32,790 nt of DNA, taken from an uncultured Winogradskyella sp. (GTDB taxonomy: Bacteria > Bacteroidota > Bacteroidia > Flavobacteriales > Flavobacteriaceae). Of this stretch, positions 16,159 through 25,771 are shown one piece after another. The notes below the pieces were generated by a model. That model ran no database searches and was not told the origin of the DNA. It saw nothing but the letters and a program-made list of their open reading frames with translations. Numbering within the stretch: position 1 is the stretch's first letter; each line of letters begins with the position of its first letter. Both the position numbers and the translations under genes were made by a program. The DNA lies in NCBI GenBank assembly GCA_913061495.1, contig CAJXVG010000012.1, positions 1-32,790 on the forward strand. Reading direction: 5' to 3'.

Positions 16159-18417
16159 ATGGAGACAATCAACATATTTGAAACCAAAGAAAAGAATACT
16201 AAAAAAGGAATAAAGGAATCATTCCCTGTTACAGGAATGACTTGTGCCTCTTGTGCAGCGAGTGTTGAATCTGTATTAAAACACACAGAAGGTGTGTTTG
16301 ATGCAAGTGTTAATTTTGCCAATAGTTCCGTTCTTGTGGAATATGACAAGGAGTTGAGTCCAAATCAACTTCAAAACGCGCTTCGTGAGGTCGGTTACGA
16401 TATTATAATTGATGCCGCAGACCCTTCGGAAGTACAGCAAGAACTTCAGCAAAAGCATTATCAGGACATAAAAAACCGAACCATCTGGTCGGCGATACTT
16501 ACGCTACCCATTTTTGTGTTGGGAATGTTCTATATGCAATGGGAACCAGGCAAATGGATTTCATTGGTATTGGCCTTTCCAATTCTTTTTTGGTTTGGGC
16601 GCAGTTTTTTCATCAATGCCTTCAAGCAGGCCAAACACGGTAAAGCAAATATGGATACCTTGGTGGCGTTGAGTACCGGAATCGCCTTCCTCTTTAGTGT
16701 ATTCAATACCTTTTTTCCTGAATTTTGGTTAAGTCGTGGCATCGAGCCTCACGTATATTACGAAGCGGCTACCGTGATTATCACCTTTATTTCCTTGGGG
16801 AAACTATTGGAAGAAAAGGCAAAATCAAATACATCTTCAGCCATTAAAAAACTAATGGGGCTTCAGCCTAAAACCCTTAAAATTATTGAGAATGGGGAAG
16901 AGAGGGAAATCCCTATTTCATCCGTACAGGTGGGTCAGACCATTTTGGTGCGTCCCGGAGAAAAGATTCCGGTGGATGGCGAAGTTTCCAAGGGAAGCTC
17001 GTATGTAGATGAAAGTATGATTACGGGAGAACCTGTTCCAGTTCAGAAATCCCAAGGGGAAAAGGTATTCGCCGGTACGGTTAATCAAAAAGGAAGCTTT
17101 CAGTTTACCGCTGAAAAAGTAGGCGGGGAAACCCTGCTTTCCCAAATTATTAAAATGGTTCAGCAAGCACAAGGGAGTAAGGCACCCGTTCAAAAACTGG
17201 TCGATAAGATTGCTGGTATTTTTGTTCCTGTGGTACTCGGTATTTCCATTGTCACCTTCATCGTCTGGATGTCAGTAGGAGGCGATAATGCCTTTTCACA
17301 AGCCTTATTAACTTCTGTGGCCGTACTGGTTATCGCTTGTCCCTGTGCCTTGGGCTTGGCAACGCCTACTGCCATAATGGTGGGTATCGGCAAGGGCGCT
17401 GAAAACAATATTTTGATAAAGGATGCCGAAAGTTTAGAACTCGGCCATAAAGTGAATGCAGTAATCCTGGATAAAACAGGTACCATTACAGAAGGAAAAC
17501 CATTGGTAACCGATATACTCTGGAACGATAAGCTTGAAAATCAAAATGAATACAAGGAAATTCTCTTGGCTATCGAAGGGCAATCAGAACATCCTTTGGC
17601 AGAAGCAGTCGTTAATCATTTGAAAGAGGAAAATATTGAACAAGCAGAAATTACTTCCTTCGAAAGCATTACCGGAAAAGGTGTAAAGGCGCAACAGCAG
17701 AATGGTTCAAAATATTATGTGGGCAACCATAAACTAATGGTCGAAAAGAATATTCAAATCGAAACTACTTTAATGCAAACAGCAGAAAGTCTCGAAGAAA
17801 AAGCAAAAACAGTCATATTCTTTGGTAACGAAAATCAAGTGCTCGCGATACTGGCCATTGCAGACAAGATTAAAGAAACTTCAAAAAAAGCTATAGCTAT
17901 GCTTCAAGAAAGAGGCATTGAGGTCTATATGCTCACGGGAGATAACAGTAAAACCGCATTAGCTGTTGCAAATCAGGTAGGAATAACAAATTACCAAGGC
18001 GAAGTAATGCCTTCGGACAAAGCGGCTTTTGTCGAGAAATTACAGGCGGATGGAAAGATAGTAGCTATGGTTGGCGATGGGATTAATGATTCCCACGCTT
18101 TGGCACAGGCGAATGTAAGCATTGCAATGGGTAAAGGATCCGATATAGCAATGGATGTAGCAAAAATGACCTTGATAACGTCAGATTTACAATCCATCCC
18201 CAAAGCACTGGAACTATCAAAAAGAACCGTGTTGGGCATTCGTCAGAATTTGTTCTGGGCATTCATTTACAATATCATCGGTATTCCAATTGCAGCAGGA
18301 GTTTTGTATCCCGTAAACGGTTTTTTATTGGATCCGATGATAGCAGGTGCTGCAATGGCATTCAGTAGTGTGTCTGTAGTTGCAAATAGCTTAAGACTTA
18401 AACGAGTAAAACTTTAA
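16159..18417 (+). CDS. copA: Copper-translocating P1B-type ATPase
   Basis: 752 aa: one HMA ([11 protein letters not shown]), [53 protein letters not shown] and MAFSSVSVV, consistent with P1B-1. Confidence 0.9.
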   Translation: METINIFETKEKNTKKGIKESFPVTGMTCASCAASVESVLKHTEGVFDASVNFANSSVLVEYDKELSPNQLQNALREVGYDIIIDAADPSEVQQELQQKHYQDIKNRTIWSAILTLPIFVLGMFYMQWEPGKWISLVLAFPILFWFGRSFFINAFKQAKHGKANMDTLVALSTGIAFLFSVFNTFFPEFWLSRGIEPHVYYEAATVIITFISLGKLLEEKAKSNTSSAIKKLMGLQPKTLKIIENGEEREIPISSVQVGQTILVRPGEKIPVDGEVSKGSSYVDESMITGEPVPVQKSQGEKVFAGTVNQKGSFQFTAEKVGGETLLSQIIKMVQQAQGSKAPVQKLVDKIAGIFVPVVLGISIVTFIVWMSVGGDNAFSQALLTSVAVLVIACPCALGLATPTAIMVGIGKGAENNILIKDAESLELGHKVNAVILDKTGTITEGKPLVTDILWNDKLENQNEYKEILLAIEGQSEHPLAEAVVNHLKEENIEQAEITSFESITGKGVKAQQQNGSKYYVGNHKLMVEKNIQIETTLMQTAESLEEKAKTVIFFGNENQVLAILAIADKIKETSKKAIAMLQERGIEVYMLTGDNSKTALAVANQVGITNYQGEVMPSDKAAFVEKLQADGKIVAMVGDGINDSHALAQANVSIAMGKGSDIAMDVAKMTLITSDLQSIPKALELSKRTVLGIRQNLFWAFIYNIIGIPIAAGVLYPVNGFLLDPMIAGAAMAFSSVSVVANSLRLKRVKL

Positions 18418-18437
18418 TAACAAATAAATTCAATACA

Positions 18438-18650
18438 ATGAAAACTTTAAAATTTAAAACAAATATCAATTGTGGTGGGTGTGTATCGAAAGTAACCCCT
18501 TTTTTAAACAAACAAGAAGGTGTAGAAAGTTGGGAAGTAGATACTGCCAATCCTAATAAAATCTTAACCATTGAAAGCGATGGTGCAACTAAAGAAGACG
18601 TAACATCTACTTTGCAAAAAGTAGGATTTAAAGCGGAACCTGTAGATTAA
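18438..18650 (+). CDS. HMA-domain metal chaperone
   Basis: 70 aa: LKFKTNINCGGCVSKVTPFLNKQEGV. Confidence 0.85.
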   Translation: MKTLKFKTNINCGGCVSKVTPFLNKQEGVESWEVDTANPNKILTIESDGATKEDVTSTLQKVGFKAEPVD

Positions 18651-18664
18651 TAAGTTTTTTTAAT

Positions 18665-19450
18665 ATGGCTTATATCTTAATTTCGGTTGTGATTGTTCTT
18701 TTTGCTGTTCATTTTTACAGAAAAGCAAAACGTCATAGTGTAAAGCCATTTCCAGAACATTGGCATAAATTATTGACGGATAATGTGCTGTTTTATAGAA
18801 ATCTATCAAAAGACGCACAGCTAATTTTTCAGCAAAAAATGATGCTATTTTTAAGTGAGGTCTATATCGATGCTGTGCAGTTTGAACTGGAAGAGTTGGA
18901 TAAGGTTTTAATTGCAGCAAGTGCCGTCATTCCAGTTTTTGGCTTCAAGGAATGGCACTACACAAATTTAAGTGGTATCCTTTTATATCCTGATAATTTT
19001 AATGAGGATATGCAATTTAGCAGTAAGGATAACTCACGGAATATTGGTGGAATAGTTGGAAATGGAAGGTTCGAGAAACAGATGATACTTTCCAAGAAAG
19101 CATTGTACCACGGCTTTAAAAATACAACCGATAAAAGCAATACTGGCATACACGAATTTGTGCACCTTATAGATAAGTTGGACGATAGAACAGACGGTGT
19201 GCCAGAGCGATTATTGGAACATCAATATGCCATACCTTGGTTAAACTTAATCCATAAAGAAATGGAAGCGATAAATGATAACCATTCTGATATCCGAAAA
19301 TATGGTGGCACCAATCAAGCTGAATTCTTTGCCGTTGCTTCAGAGTATTTTTTTGAACGTCCAGACTTGCTTAAAAAGAAACATCCCGAATTATACAAGA
19401 TGTTGGTTAAATGTTTTAATCAGAAACTTATAGGTTCAATTGAAGTATAG
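18665..19450 (+). CDS. MtfA-like zinc metallopeptidase
   Basis: HEFVHLIDKLDDRTDG (HExxH), IPVFGFKEWHY, and QAEFFAVASEYFFERPDLL match MtfA (M90) style. Confidence 0.75.
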   Translation: MAYILISVVIVLFAVHFYRKAKRHSVKPFPEHWHKLLTDNVLFYRNLSKDAQLIFQQKMMLFLSEVYIDAVQFELEELDKVLIAASAVIPVFGFKEWHYTNLSGILLYPDNFNEDMQFSSKDNSRNIGGIVGNGRFEKQMILSKKALYHGFKNTTDKSNTGIHEFVHLIDKLDDRTDGVPERLLEHQYAIPWLNLIHKEMEAINDNHSDIRKYGGTNQAEFFAVASEYFFERPDLLKKKHPELYKMLVKCFNQKLIGSIEV

Positions 19451-19485
19451 TACACCTTAAGAGGTAAAGTTTGCTGTAGGACAAT

Positions 19486-20700
19486 TCAAAAGTTAACAAC
19501 GCTATCTAAAGCATCATCTGCTTCTTTATGGATAAAATTTGCCTGATAATTCAGTGTAGTTTTCAAGTCACTATGCCTATATAGTTTTTGTAACATTAAA
19601 GGATGAATAGAATCACCGGCAATATTGCCAAAAGTATGTCTGGCAATGTGCATTGTAATCTTCTTGTCTATTTTTGCTTTTTTGGCAATGGATTTTAAGT
19701 TATCGTTAAATTTTTTGGTTGCCGTTTTTCTTTTATTATAAATGTCTTTTGCATCATCCAGATTGGCCTTTTTCAATTCAGGAAAAACAAAATCGGTAGC
19801 GTGTTTTTTATCATCTCTGTAGAAATCTAAAATACTTAGAACCTTATCTGGAATTTTTAAGGACAGTAGTTTTGAGTTTTTATTCATTCTATAATGAAGC
19901 CTATTGTCGTATATGTCTGACCACTTTGTCCAGAGTACATCTGTAACCCGCATTCCTGCAAAATAGAAACTGAAAAGCCAAACATTCCTTGTATGGATTT
20001 CATTACAGGTTAGATTATCTAAAGCTTCAATAGCTCTTACCTCAATAATATTCAACCCTATTTTTGTAGTCTCAGGAAACTTGATTTTAATTTTGTCACC
20101 ACCGAAAGGATATAGTTCCCTACTGACTATTTTTAGCTTTATAGCTCTGTTGAATAATAAGCGGATTAGGACAAGAATATTCATTATTGAAGTCTCTGCA
20201 AGGTTGTGTTTAACTTTGAGGTATATCATTAATTTTTTAAGAAAACGCTCGTCAATTTCTTGAAATGAAAGCTGTTTGGATTTGTGATATTTTACAATGT
20301 AACTAATCAATGCGCTGTCCGTGGATAGGCGATTTAACTTTTCTGCAACTTCCAGTTCGTCCAGATGCTCTTGTGCCAGTTCAAAGAAAGTTGAGGAATT
20401 CCCTGACGCATAAATTTCTTTTTTAATCTGGTTTGCCGAAGCATCTTTATATTCGGACTGTAAATCAATAAGTGCCTTATTGGCATCAGAAAGTTGTTGT
20501 GATAATAACTTGTTTAGACTATCGGCATTTGGATTTGATTTTTTTACCCTTAGGTTTTTTTTGTCCCATTCCTCAATATCAATATAGTGACCAACATATT
20601 GATAGGTGGAACGACGATTTTTTGTAATTCGAATAGCCAACGGATATTGCCCCTTGGTGTTCGGTTTTTTACGAAGAACTATTTTTGCATTTGATGACAT
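19486..20700 (-). CDS. int: Tyrosine site-specific recombinase (ICE integrase)
   Basis: 404 aa: N-terminal arm-binding/SAM-like region, YFAGMRVTDVLWTKW, HIARHTFGNIAGDS, LYRHSDLKTTLNYQ. Adjacent to the tRNA fragment. Confidence 0.93.
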   Translation of the reverse strand: MSSNAKIVLRKKPNTKGQYPLAIRITKNRRSTYQYVGHYIDIEEWDKKNLRVKKSNPNADSLNKLLSQQLSDANKALIDLQSEYKDASANQIKKEIYASGNSSTFFELAQEHLDELEVAEKLNRLSTDSALISYIVKYHKSKQLSFQEIDERFLKKLMIYLKVKHNLAETSIMNILVLIRLLFNRAIKLKIVSRELYPFGGDKIKIKFPETTKIGLNIIEVRAIEALDNLTCNEIHTRNVWLFSFYFAGMRVTDVLWTKWSDIYDNRLHYRMNKNSKLLSLKIPDKVLSILDFYRDDKKHATDFVFPELKKANLDDAKDIYNKRKTATKKFNDNLKSIAKKAKIDKKITMHIARHTFGNIAGDSIHPLMLQKLYRHSDLKTTLNYQANFIHKEADDALDSVVNF

Positions 20701-20733
20701 AATTGACCTGTTTTGAGTACGAAAGTCAAATCA

Positions 20734-20838
20734 GGTACAACATAGGTACAACATTGTGTTTTTTGCTCAATTTTTGTTGTACACTTTCTATAAAGATACG
20801 TCTTTATTAGAACTTTTGGGTACAACATAGGTACAACA
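20734..20838. repeat. Five GTACAACA units, candidate integrase arm-type sites
   Basis: GGTACAACATAGGTACAACA at 20734-20753 and again, identical, at 20819-20838. Inverted unit TGTTGTAC at 20775-20782. Units within each pair are 11 bp apart. Confidence 0.75.
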
Positions 20839-20935
20839 AATGCTGAAATCAACTGATATTAAATGACTTTAAAGAAAATGAAAAAACGATTAACTCATTG
20901 AAAATGAGTGTTTTTGTGTTTCTTTGGTGCAATAT

Positions 20936-20993
20936 ACGCTAGACTTAGGATCTAGTGCCGCGAGGTGTGAGAGTTCGAGTCTCTCCGCCCGCA
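20936..20993 (+). pseudogene. 3'-only fragment of tRNA-Leu(TAG), ICE attachment site
   Basis: Anticodon arm CTAGA-CTTAGGA-TCTAG (anticodon TAG), long variable arm, T arm GAGAG-TTCGAGT-CTCTC, acceptor 3' strand CGCCCGC plus A. No complementary GCGGGCG 5' half upstream. Confidence 0.88.
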
Positions 20994-21004
20994 CCTAATA
21001 GTTT

Positions 21005-21037
21005 AAAAAAGCTTCTTGTTTTCAAGAAGCTTTTTTT
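21005..21037. terminator. Rho-independent terminator, likely bidirectional
   Basis: AAAAAAGCTTCTTG-TTTT-CAAGAAGCTTTTTTT. Confidence 0.9.
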
Positions 21038-21082
21038 ATTATTAATTATTAATTGAATCATAATTATTGCTAGAAGTTGTGT

Positions 21083-23524
21083 TCAATCATAAGAAGTTAA
21101 ATTCACTACTCCTTTTTTCAAGCCTTTACCAGTAACGGATAATTTAATTTTACCACTATTTTCTTTGGATTGAACAAGTACTACTAATTTGCCACTAAAT
21201 AACTTCATAGTTGGTAAATGAAACATTTCTAGTGAAGTTGCATCTCCATTACACGCAGCTCTATATGTTCCTTCTCCTTCAACTTTAAACTTTAATTGAT
21301 TAGTAGCAGTAGGACATGGGATTCCATTTTTATCCACTACAGAAACGGTTACATAAGCTAAGTCTTTACCATTTGCCTTTATTGTTTTTAAATCTGGATT
21401 TAGAATTATCTGGTGAGGTTTTCCAGCGGTTTTTATTTCTTTTTCAGCAGCAGGATTTCCGTTTTCATCAATTGCAACAACTTTTAGTGTTCCTGGTTTG
21501 TATTTTACATCCATCCACATTAAACGATATTGGTTTTGATGGGTTTCATTGTTTTTCTTTTGAACACCTAAACTTTTACCATTAAGAAATAATTCTGCAC
21601 TATCATAACTGGTATAAACAAATACTGGTGTGGTTTTACCTTCACGGCCTTCCCAATTCCAATGTGGTAAAATATGTAGGGTTTCATCTTTGGTGTTCCA
21701 TCGACTTCGATAAAGATAATATCGGTCTTTTGGCAAACCGGCTAAATCGTTAATTCCAAAATACGAACTACGTGAAGGCCAAGCTTCATCATAAGGCGTT
21801 GGTTCTCCTAGGTAATCGAAACCAGTCCAAACAAATTCACCAATAACCCATGGTTTATCATCTTGGAGTACAAAATCATCATCTGGTAAATTAGACCAAC
21901 TGCAATATTCTAAATCATAGGATGACGATTGAAAATCATCATAAGTTTTCATGCTAGCTTTCTCAACAGGAAACTTGTAAATACCACGAGAACTTACTGT
22001 TGAAGCTGTTTCTGAACCTAACAGGAAACCTTGCGGAAACTTTTCATAAGCTTCTTCGTAAAGATGTACTCTGTAATTAAGTCCTGGGACATCTAATAAA
22101 GCGCCAAAACCAGATTCAATGGTTGCTTTTACTTGATCCATACCCACAGTTACTGGTCTGGTTGGATCTTCTCTATGGAAAATATCTTGTAACCATTTAG
22201 CTCTTTTTACACCTTCAGTTCCCCATTGATCTGGTACTTCATTACCAGAACTCCACATCACAATTGAAGGATGGTTACGAGTAGCATGTACTAAGTTAAC
22301 AACATCTTTTTCTGCATAATCATCAAAAAAGCGATTATAACCATTTTTAACTTTTGGTTTTGCCCATTCGTCAAAACTTTCGGCTAAAAACATAAAACCC
22401 ATTTCGTCACACAGTTCTAATTGTTCTATTGAAGGCATGTTGTGTGAGCTTCTAATTGCATCACAACCCATATCTTTTAAAATACGTAGTTGTCTTCTCA
22501 AAGCAGATTTGTTTACGGCTGTACCAATAGGTCCTAAATCGTGATGAAGACATACACCTTTAAATTTTCTCACTTCTCCGTTGAGGCTAAAACCTGTCTT
22601 TTGGTCATAGTTTATACTTCTAATTCCGAAGCGTTTAGTGACTTCATCTTTTAGTTCATTACCAGCATATAATTTTGAAACTGCAGTATAGAGATAAGGT
22701 GTTTCAGGACTCCAAAGTTGTGGGTTTTCTACAGCAATATTTTGATCGAACTCATTATTAAATACTGTAGTTGCTTGGTGAGATTGAATTTTATTGCCAT
22801 CAGCGTCAAAAATTTCAGTAAGTAGTTTTAAATTTTCACCAGAAACTTTAGTCTTAATATTCACTTTAGCCAATTCTGAAGTTGCAATAGGTGTAGTGAT
22901 AAAAGTTCCCCATTGATCAATACTCGCCTTATCTTTAACAATAACTTGTACTTTACGGTATAAACCTGCACCAGGATACCAACGGGAAGACAATCCGACG
23001 TTGGTTAATTTTACAGCTAAAGTATTATTATTGGTTTCATTAATATAATCTGTAATATCAAAATAGAAATAACTGTAACCATATTTCCATTCGCCTACTT
23101 TTTTACCATTTAAAAATACTTCAGGTTCACTCATAGCTCCTTCAAAAACAATAATGACTTTCTTGTTTTCATTAAAATTTGGGAGGGAAAAATTAGTTCT
23201 GTACCATGCCTCACCAATGTATGGTAATGCACCTGTTCTGCCTGTTTTTTCTGTTGGTATTTTTTCACCATTTTGTTCAATAGCTACTCTTTGTATATCT
23301 ACTTCCTTATTAAAAGGACCATAAATAGCCCAATCGTGTGGAACGGTTACGCTTTCCCATTTAGAATCTTCAAAATTTGGTGCTATTGCTTCAGGATGAT
23401 TTCCTTTATTGAATTTCCACCCTTTATTTAAAGTGATAATTTCTCTTGTTTGAGCTTCAGAAAAAAATGCTCCACTGATTAGAAAAATAAAAACAAGAAG
23501 TGAATTTAGTTTATATTTATTCAT
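21083..23524 (-). CDS. GH2 beta-galactosidase, secreted
   Basis: 813 aa with signal peptide. GWKFNKG, VPHDWAIYGPF, WYRTNFSLP, DAIRSSHNMPS, MWSSGNEVPD, and WVIGEFVWTGFDYLGEPTPY are GH2 motifs. Confidence 0.92.
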   Translation of the reverse strand: MNKYKLNSLLVFIFLISGAFFSEAQTREIITLNKGWKFNKGNHPEAIAPNFEDSKWESVTVPHDWAIYGPFNKEVDIQRVAIEQNGEKIPTEKTGRTGALPYIGEAWYRTNFSLPNFNENKKVIIVFEGAMSEPEVFLNGKKVGEWKYGYSYFYFDITDYINETNNNTLAVKLTNVGLSSRWYPGAGLYRKVQVIVKDKASIDQWGTFITTPIATSELAKVNIKTKVSGENLKLLTEIFDADGNKIQSHQATTVFNNEFDQNIAVENPQLWSPETPYLYTAVSKLYAGNELKDEVTKRFGIRSINYDQKTGFSLNGEVRKFKGVCLHHDLGPIGTAVNKSALRRQLRILKDMGCDAIRSSHNMPSIEQLELCDEMGFMFLAESFDEWAKPKVKNGYNRFFDDYAEKDVVNLVHATRNHPSIVMWSSGNEVPDQWGTEGVKRAKWLQDIFHREDPTRPVTVGMDQVKATIESGFGALLDVPGLNYRVHLYEEAYEKFPQGFLLGSETASTVSSRGIYKFPVEKASMKTYDDFQSSSYDLEYCSWSNLPDDDFVLQDDKPWVIGEFVWTGFDYLGEPTPYDEAWPSRSSYFGINDLAGLPKDRYYLYRSRWNTKDETLHILPHWNWEGREGKTTPVFVYTSYDSAELFLNGKSLGVQKKNNETHQNQYRLMWMDVKYKPGTLKVVAIDENGNPAAEKEIKTAGKPHQIILNPDLKTIKANGKDLAYVTVSVVDKNGIPCPTATNQLKFKVEGEGTYRAACNGDATSLEMFHLPTMKLFSGKLVVLVQSKENSGKIKLSVTGKGLKKGVVNLTSYD

Positions 23525-24686
23525 TTAGTGAAGCATTATAGAATTGCATACCTAAGGTAGCTTTATTGTCATTATCAAAAAGTGTTGCATTATCCCAATG
23601 CGATCCTTGAGCCCAAAGTGTAGAACAATTTGTAGAAACCCAAGCTGGCTCCCAATATACTAAGCCTTGTCCGCCAGCATTTTTTATTTTTAGTTTTAGC
23701 TGATTAAGATAATCTAACTGGCCTTGTTGGGATGCAGGATAACCATTTACAAGTGTATCAGGTCCTAAAATATTGTTGGCACTATCTGCATTTTCCATTG
23801 TAAAAGGATATGCAGTTTCTACAATCATTAATTTCTTGTTATATGTATTAATTAGTGTTGTAAGTGGTGTTTGCACATTATCTAAACTATAATCTGACCA
23901 AATGGGATAGTAGGAAAGTCCAATCCAATCAAAATCGGTTACACCATTATCTGTAGCTTGTTCAAACCACCAAAGTCCATTTTCGGGTTGTGCAATATGA
24001 AGCATTACTTCAACTTCTTTGTTTTCATCTTCAGCAATGGCTCTAACAGCCTCTATTCCTTTATTTATTAGATATGAGTTTCGAGCCCAATCAATTGGCC
24101 ATTCTAATTCACCGTCTTGTAAAATCATTGGGTTGATTTCGTTACCAACTTGTACAATTTTTGGTAGTAAACCTTCATTAGATAATTCTAATAAGGTGCT
24201 GTAGGTATAATTATAGAGCAAGTTTCCTAACGCTGGAGTATCATCAATAGAACTTAACCATGCTGCTGGTATTTGTTGTTGCTCAGGATCTGTCCAAGTA
24301 TCAGAGTAGTGAAAATCCAGTAGAACCTGCATACCTTGATTTTTAGCACGTTGTATGGATTGTTTTACATCTTGAAGGTTAGAATAATTTGTCCATGTTG
24401 GATTGTGCCATAGTCGTAACCTAACCAAATTTGCTCCTTCATTCTTAAAAATCGCATAAGGATCTTGCACAGCTCCATTACTGTTTTTATAAGCTGCATC
24501 ACAATCTTCCATTTCATTTACATAAGATAAGTCTGCTCCGTAGTAAAATGAAATAGGTGTTTCAGTTTCAACTTCATCATCATTATCGCTCGAGTCATTA
24601 TCTGAGCAAGCACTAGTGCAAAAAATAAAAAACGTAAAAATTGATAGAGTTATAATGTAATATGCTTTTGATTTAGAATTTACCAT
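23517..24686 (-). CDS. GH53 arabinogalactan endo-beta-1,4-galactanase, lipoprotein
   Basis: 389 aa: lipobox CTSACSDN, FYYGADLSYVNEMEDCDAAYKN, NLVRLRLWHNPTW, DFHYSDTWTDPEQQ, IVQVGNEIN, and VETAYPFT. Overlaps the GH2 start by 8 bp. Confidence 0.93.
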   Translation of the reverse strand: MVNSKSKAYYIITLSIFTFFIFCTSACSDNDSSDNDDEVETETPISFYYGADLSYVNEMEDCDAAYKNSNGAVQDPYAIFKNEGANLVRLRLWHNPTWTNYSNLQDVKQSIQRAKNQGMQVLLDFHYSDTWTDPEQQQIPAAWLSSIDDTPALGNLLYNYTYSTLLELSNEGLLPKIVQVGNEINPMILQDGELEWPIDWARNSYLINKGIEAVRAIAEDENKEVEVMLHIAQPENGLWWFEQATDNGVTDFDWIGLSYYPIWSDYSLDNVQTPLTTLINTYNKKLMIVETAYPFTMENADSANNILGPDTLVNGYPASQQGQLDYLNQLKLKIKNAGGQGLVYWEPAWVSTNCSTLWAQGSHWDNATLFDNDNKATLGMQFYNASLNE

Positions 24687-24731
24687 AATTTACTGCTATT
24701 TTTTGCTAATTTAATAAATAGTTTTTTTAAA

Positions 24732-24751
24732 ACCTACCAGTACCTACCAGT
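24732..24751. promoter_or_regulatory. Tandem 10-bp operator-like repeat
   Basis: ACCTACCAGT-ACCTACCAGT (perfect) in the GH53/GntR divergent intergenic region. A -7-like TATATTTG lies at 24759-24766. Confidence 0.6.
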
Positions 24752-24770
24752 TTTTATATATATTTGTTTC

Positions 24771-25769
24771 ATGGGTATCATTAATATTGATGAAAATATA
24801 AGTATTCCTAAGTATAGGCAAATTATACAGTCGGTAGAGAATGGTTTGCAAGAAGGCCATCTCAAAAAAGGTGATAAGTTGCCCTCTGTAAATAGTATAA
24901 AAAATAGATTTTCCCTATCTAGAGATACTGTATTTACTGCTTTCGGAGAATTGAAACAACGCGGTATTGTTGAAGCTGTTTCAGGAAAAGGATATTATAT
25001 AAAAAGTGAGGATATTAGAGTTGTTAAAAAGATTTTTTTACTCTTTGACGAGCTAAACACTTTTAAAGAAGACTTGTACAATTCTTTTTTAAATGCATTT
25101 GACTCTAATGTTCAAGTAGATATTTATTTTCACCACTTTAACAAAAGTGTTTTCGAGAAACATATAAATGATAATATTGGCGATTATAATTATTATGTAA
25201 TTATGCCAGCTAATCTCAAAGAGGCAACAACTATAATACGTTCCCTGCCTAAGGACAAGGTTTTTTTACTCGATCAAACCAATGATAGCTTATTGGAATT
25301 TGCAAGTGTACACCAGAATTTTGAAGATAATGTATTTAAGGGACTAAATACTTTAAAACCATATCTTGCAAAGTATGATAGGTTGGTGTTTGTAAACCCA
25401 AAATCTATTCAACCCAAAGGAATTAATGTAGGGTTTAGAAATTTTGTAAAAAGTAGCTTATTAAAAAGTAGTGAAATTTTAGGTTTAGAACCTGCAGTGC
25501 CGAAGAAAGGCGAAGTGTATTTTATTTTGGATGATAGGAGTTTGATTGAATTGATAAAAAAAATTCAAAATGAAAATTTAATAGTTGGAAGTGAGGTTGG
25601 TATCATAGCCTATAATGATTCTTTATTAAAGGAAATAGTAGAAGGAGGTATTACCACAATATCAACAAATTTTACATTAATGGGAGAGCGAATGGCTCAG
25701 ATGATTTTGAATGAAGAAATGGTTCAGGTTGAAAATCCAAACGAAGTAATAATTAGAAATTCCCTATAA
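24771..25769 (+). CDS. GntR-family regulator with LacI-type sugar-binding C-terminal domain
   Basis: 332 aa: PKYRQIIQSVENGLQEGHLKKGDKLPSVNSIKNRFSLSRDTVFTAFGELKQRGIVEAVSGKGYYI, and a periplasmic-binding-like C-terminus. Confidence 0.88.
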   Translation: MGIINIDENISIPKYRQIIQSVENGLQEGHLKKGDKLPSVNSIKNRFSLSRDTVFTAFGELKQRGIVEAVSGKGYYIKSEDIRVVKKIFLLFDELNTFKEDLYNSFLNAFDSNVQVDIYFHHFNKSVFEKHINDNIGDYNYYVIMPANLKEATTIIRSLPKDKVFLLDQTNDSLLEFASVHQNFEDNVFKGLNTLKPYLAKYDRLVFVNPKSIQPKGINVGFRNFVKSSLLKSSEILGLEPAVPKKGEVYFILDDRSLIELIKKIQNENLIVGSEVGIIAYNDSLLKEIVEGGITTISTNFTLMGERMAQMILNEEMVQVENPNEVIIRNSL

Positions 25770-25771
25770 CA

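Larger units (their letters stand above)
1..20993. mobile_element. Right-hand portion of an ICE integrated in tRNA-Leu; left end outside the window
   Basis: Tra block, cargo genes, terminal tyrosine recombinase, arm-type repeats, and truncated tRNA at the boundary. Confidence 0.85.

Noticed and set aside
17190-17486. 98-aa minus-strand ORF antisense to copA
   Set aside because: Shadow ORF over conserved P-type ATPase codons.
20850-20993. Full-length functional tRNA-Leu
   Set aside because: No 5' acceptor strand GCGGGCG or proper D arm upstream of the anticodon arm. Only the 3' portion is present.
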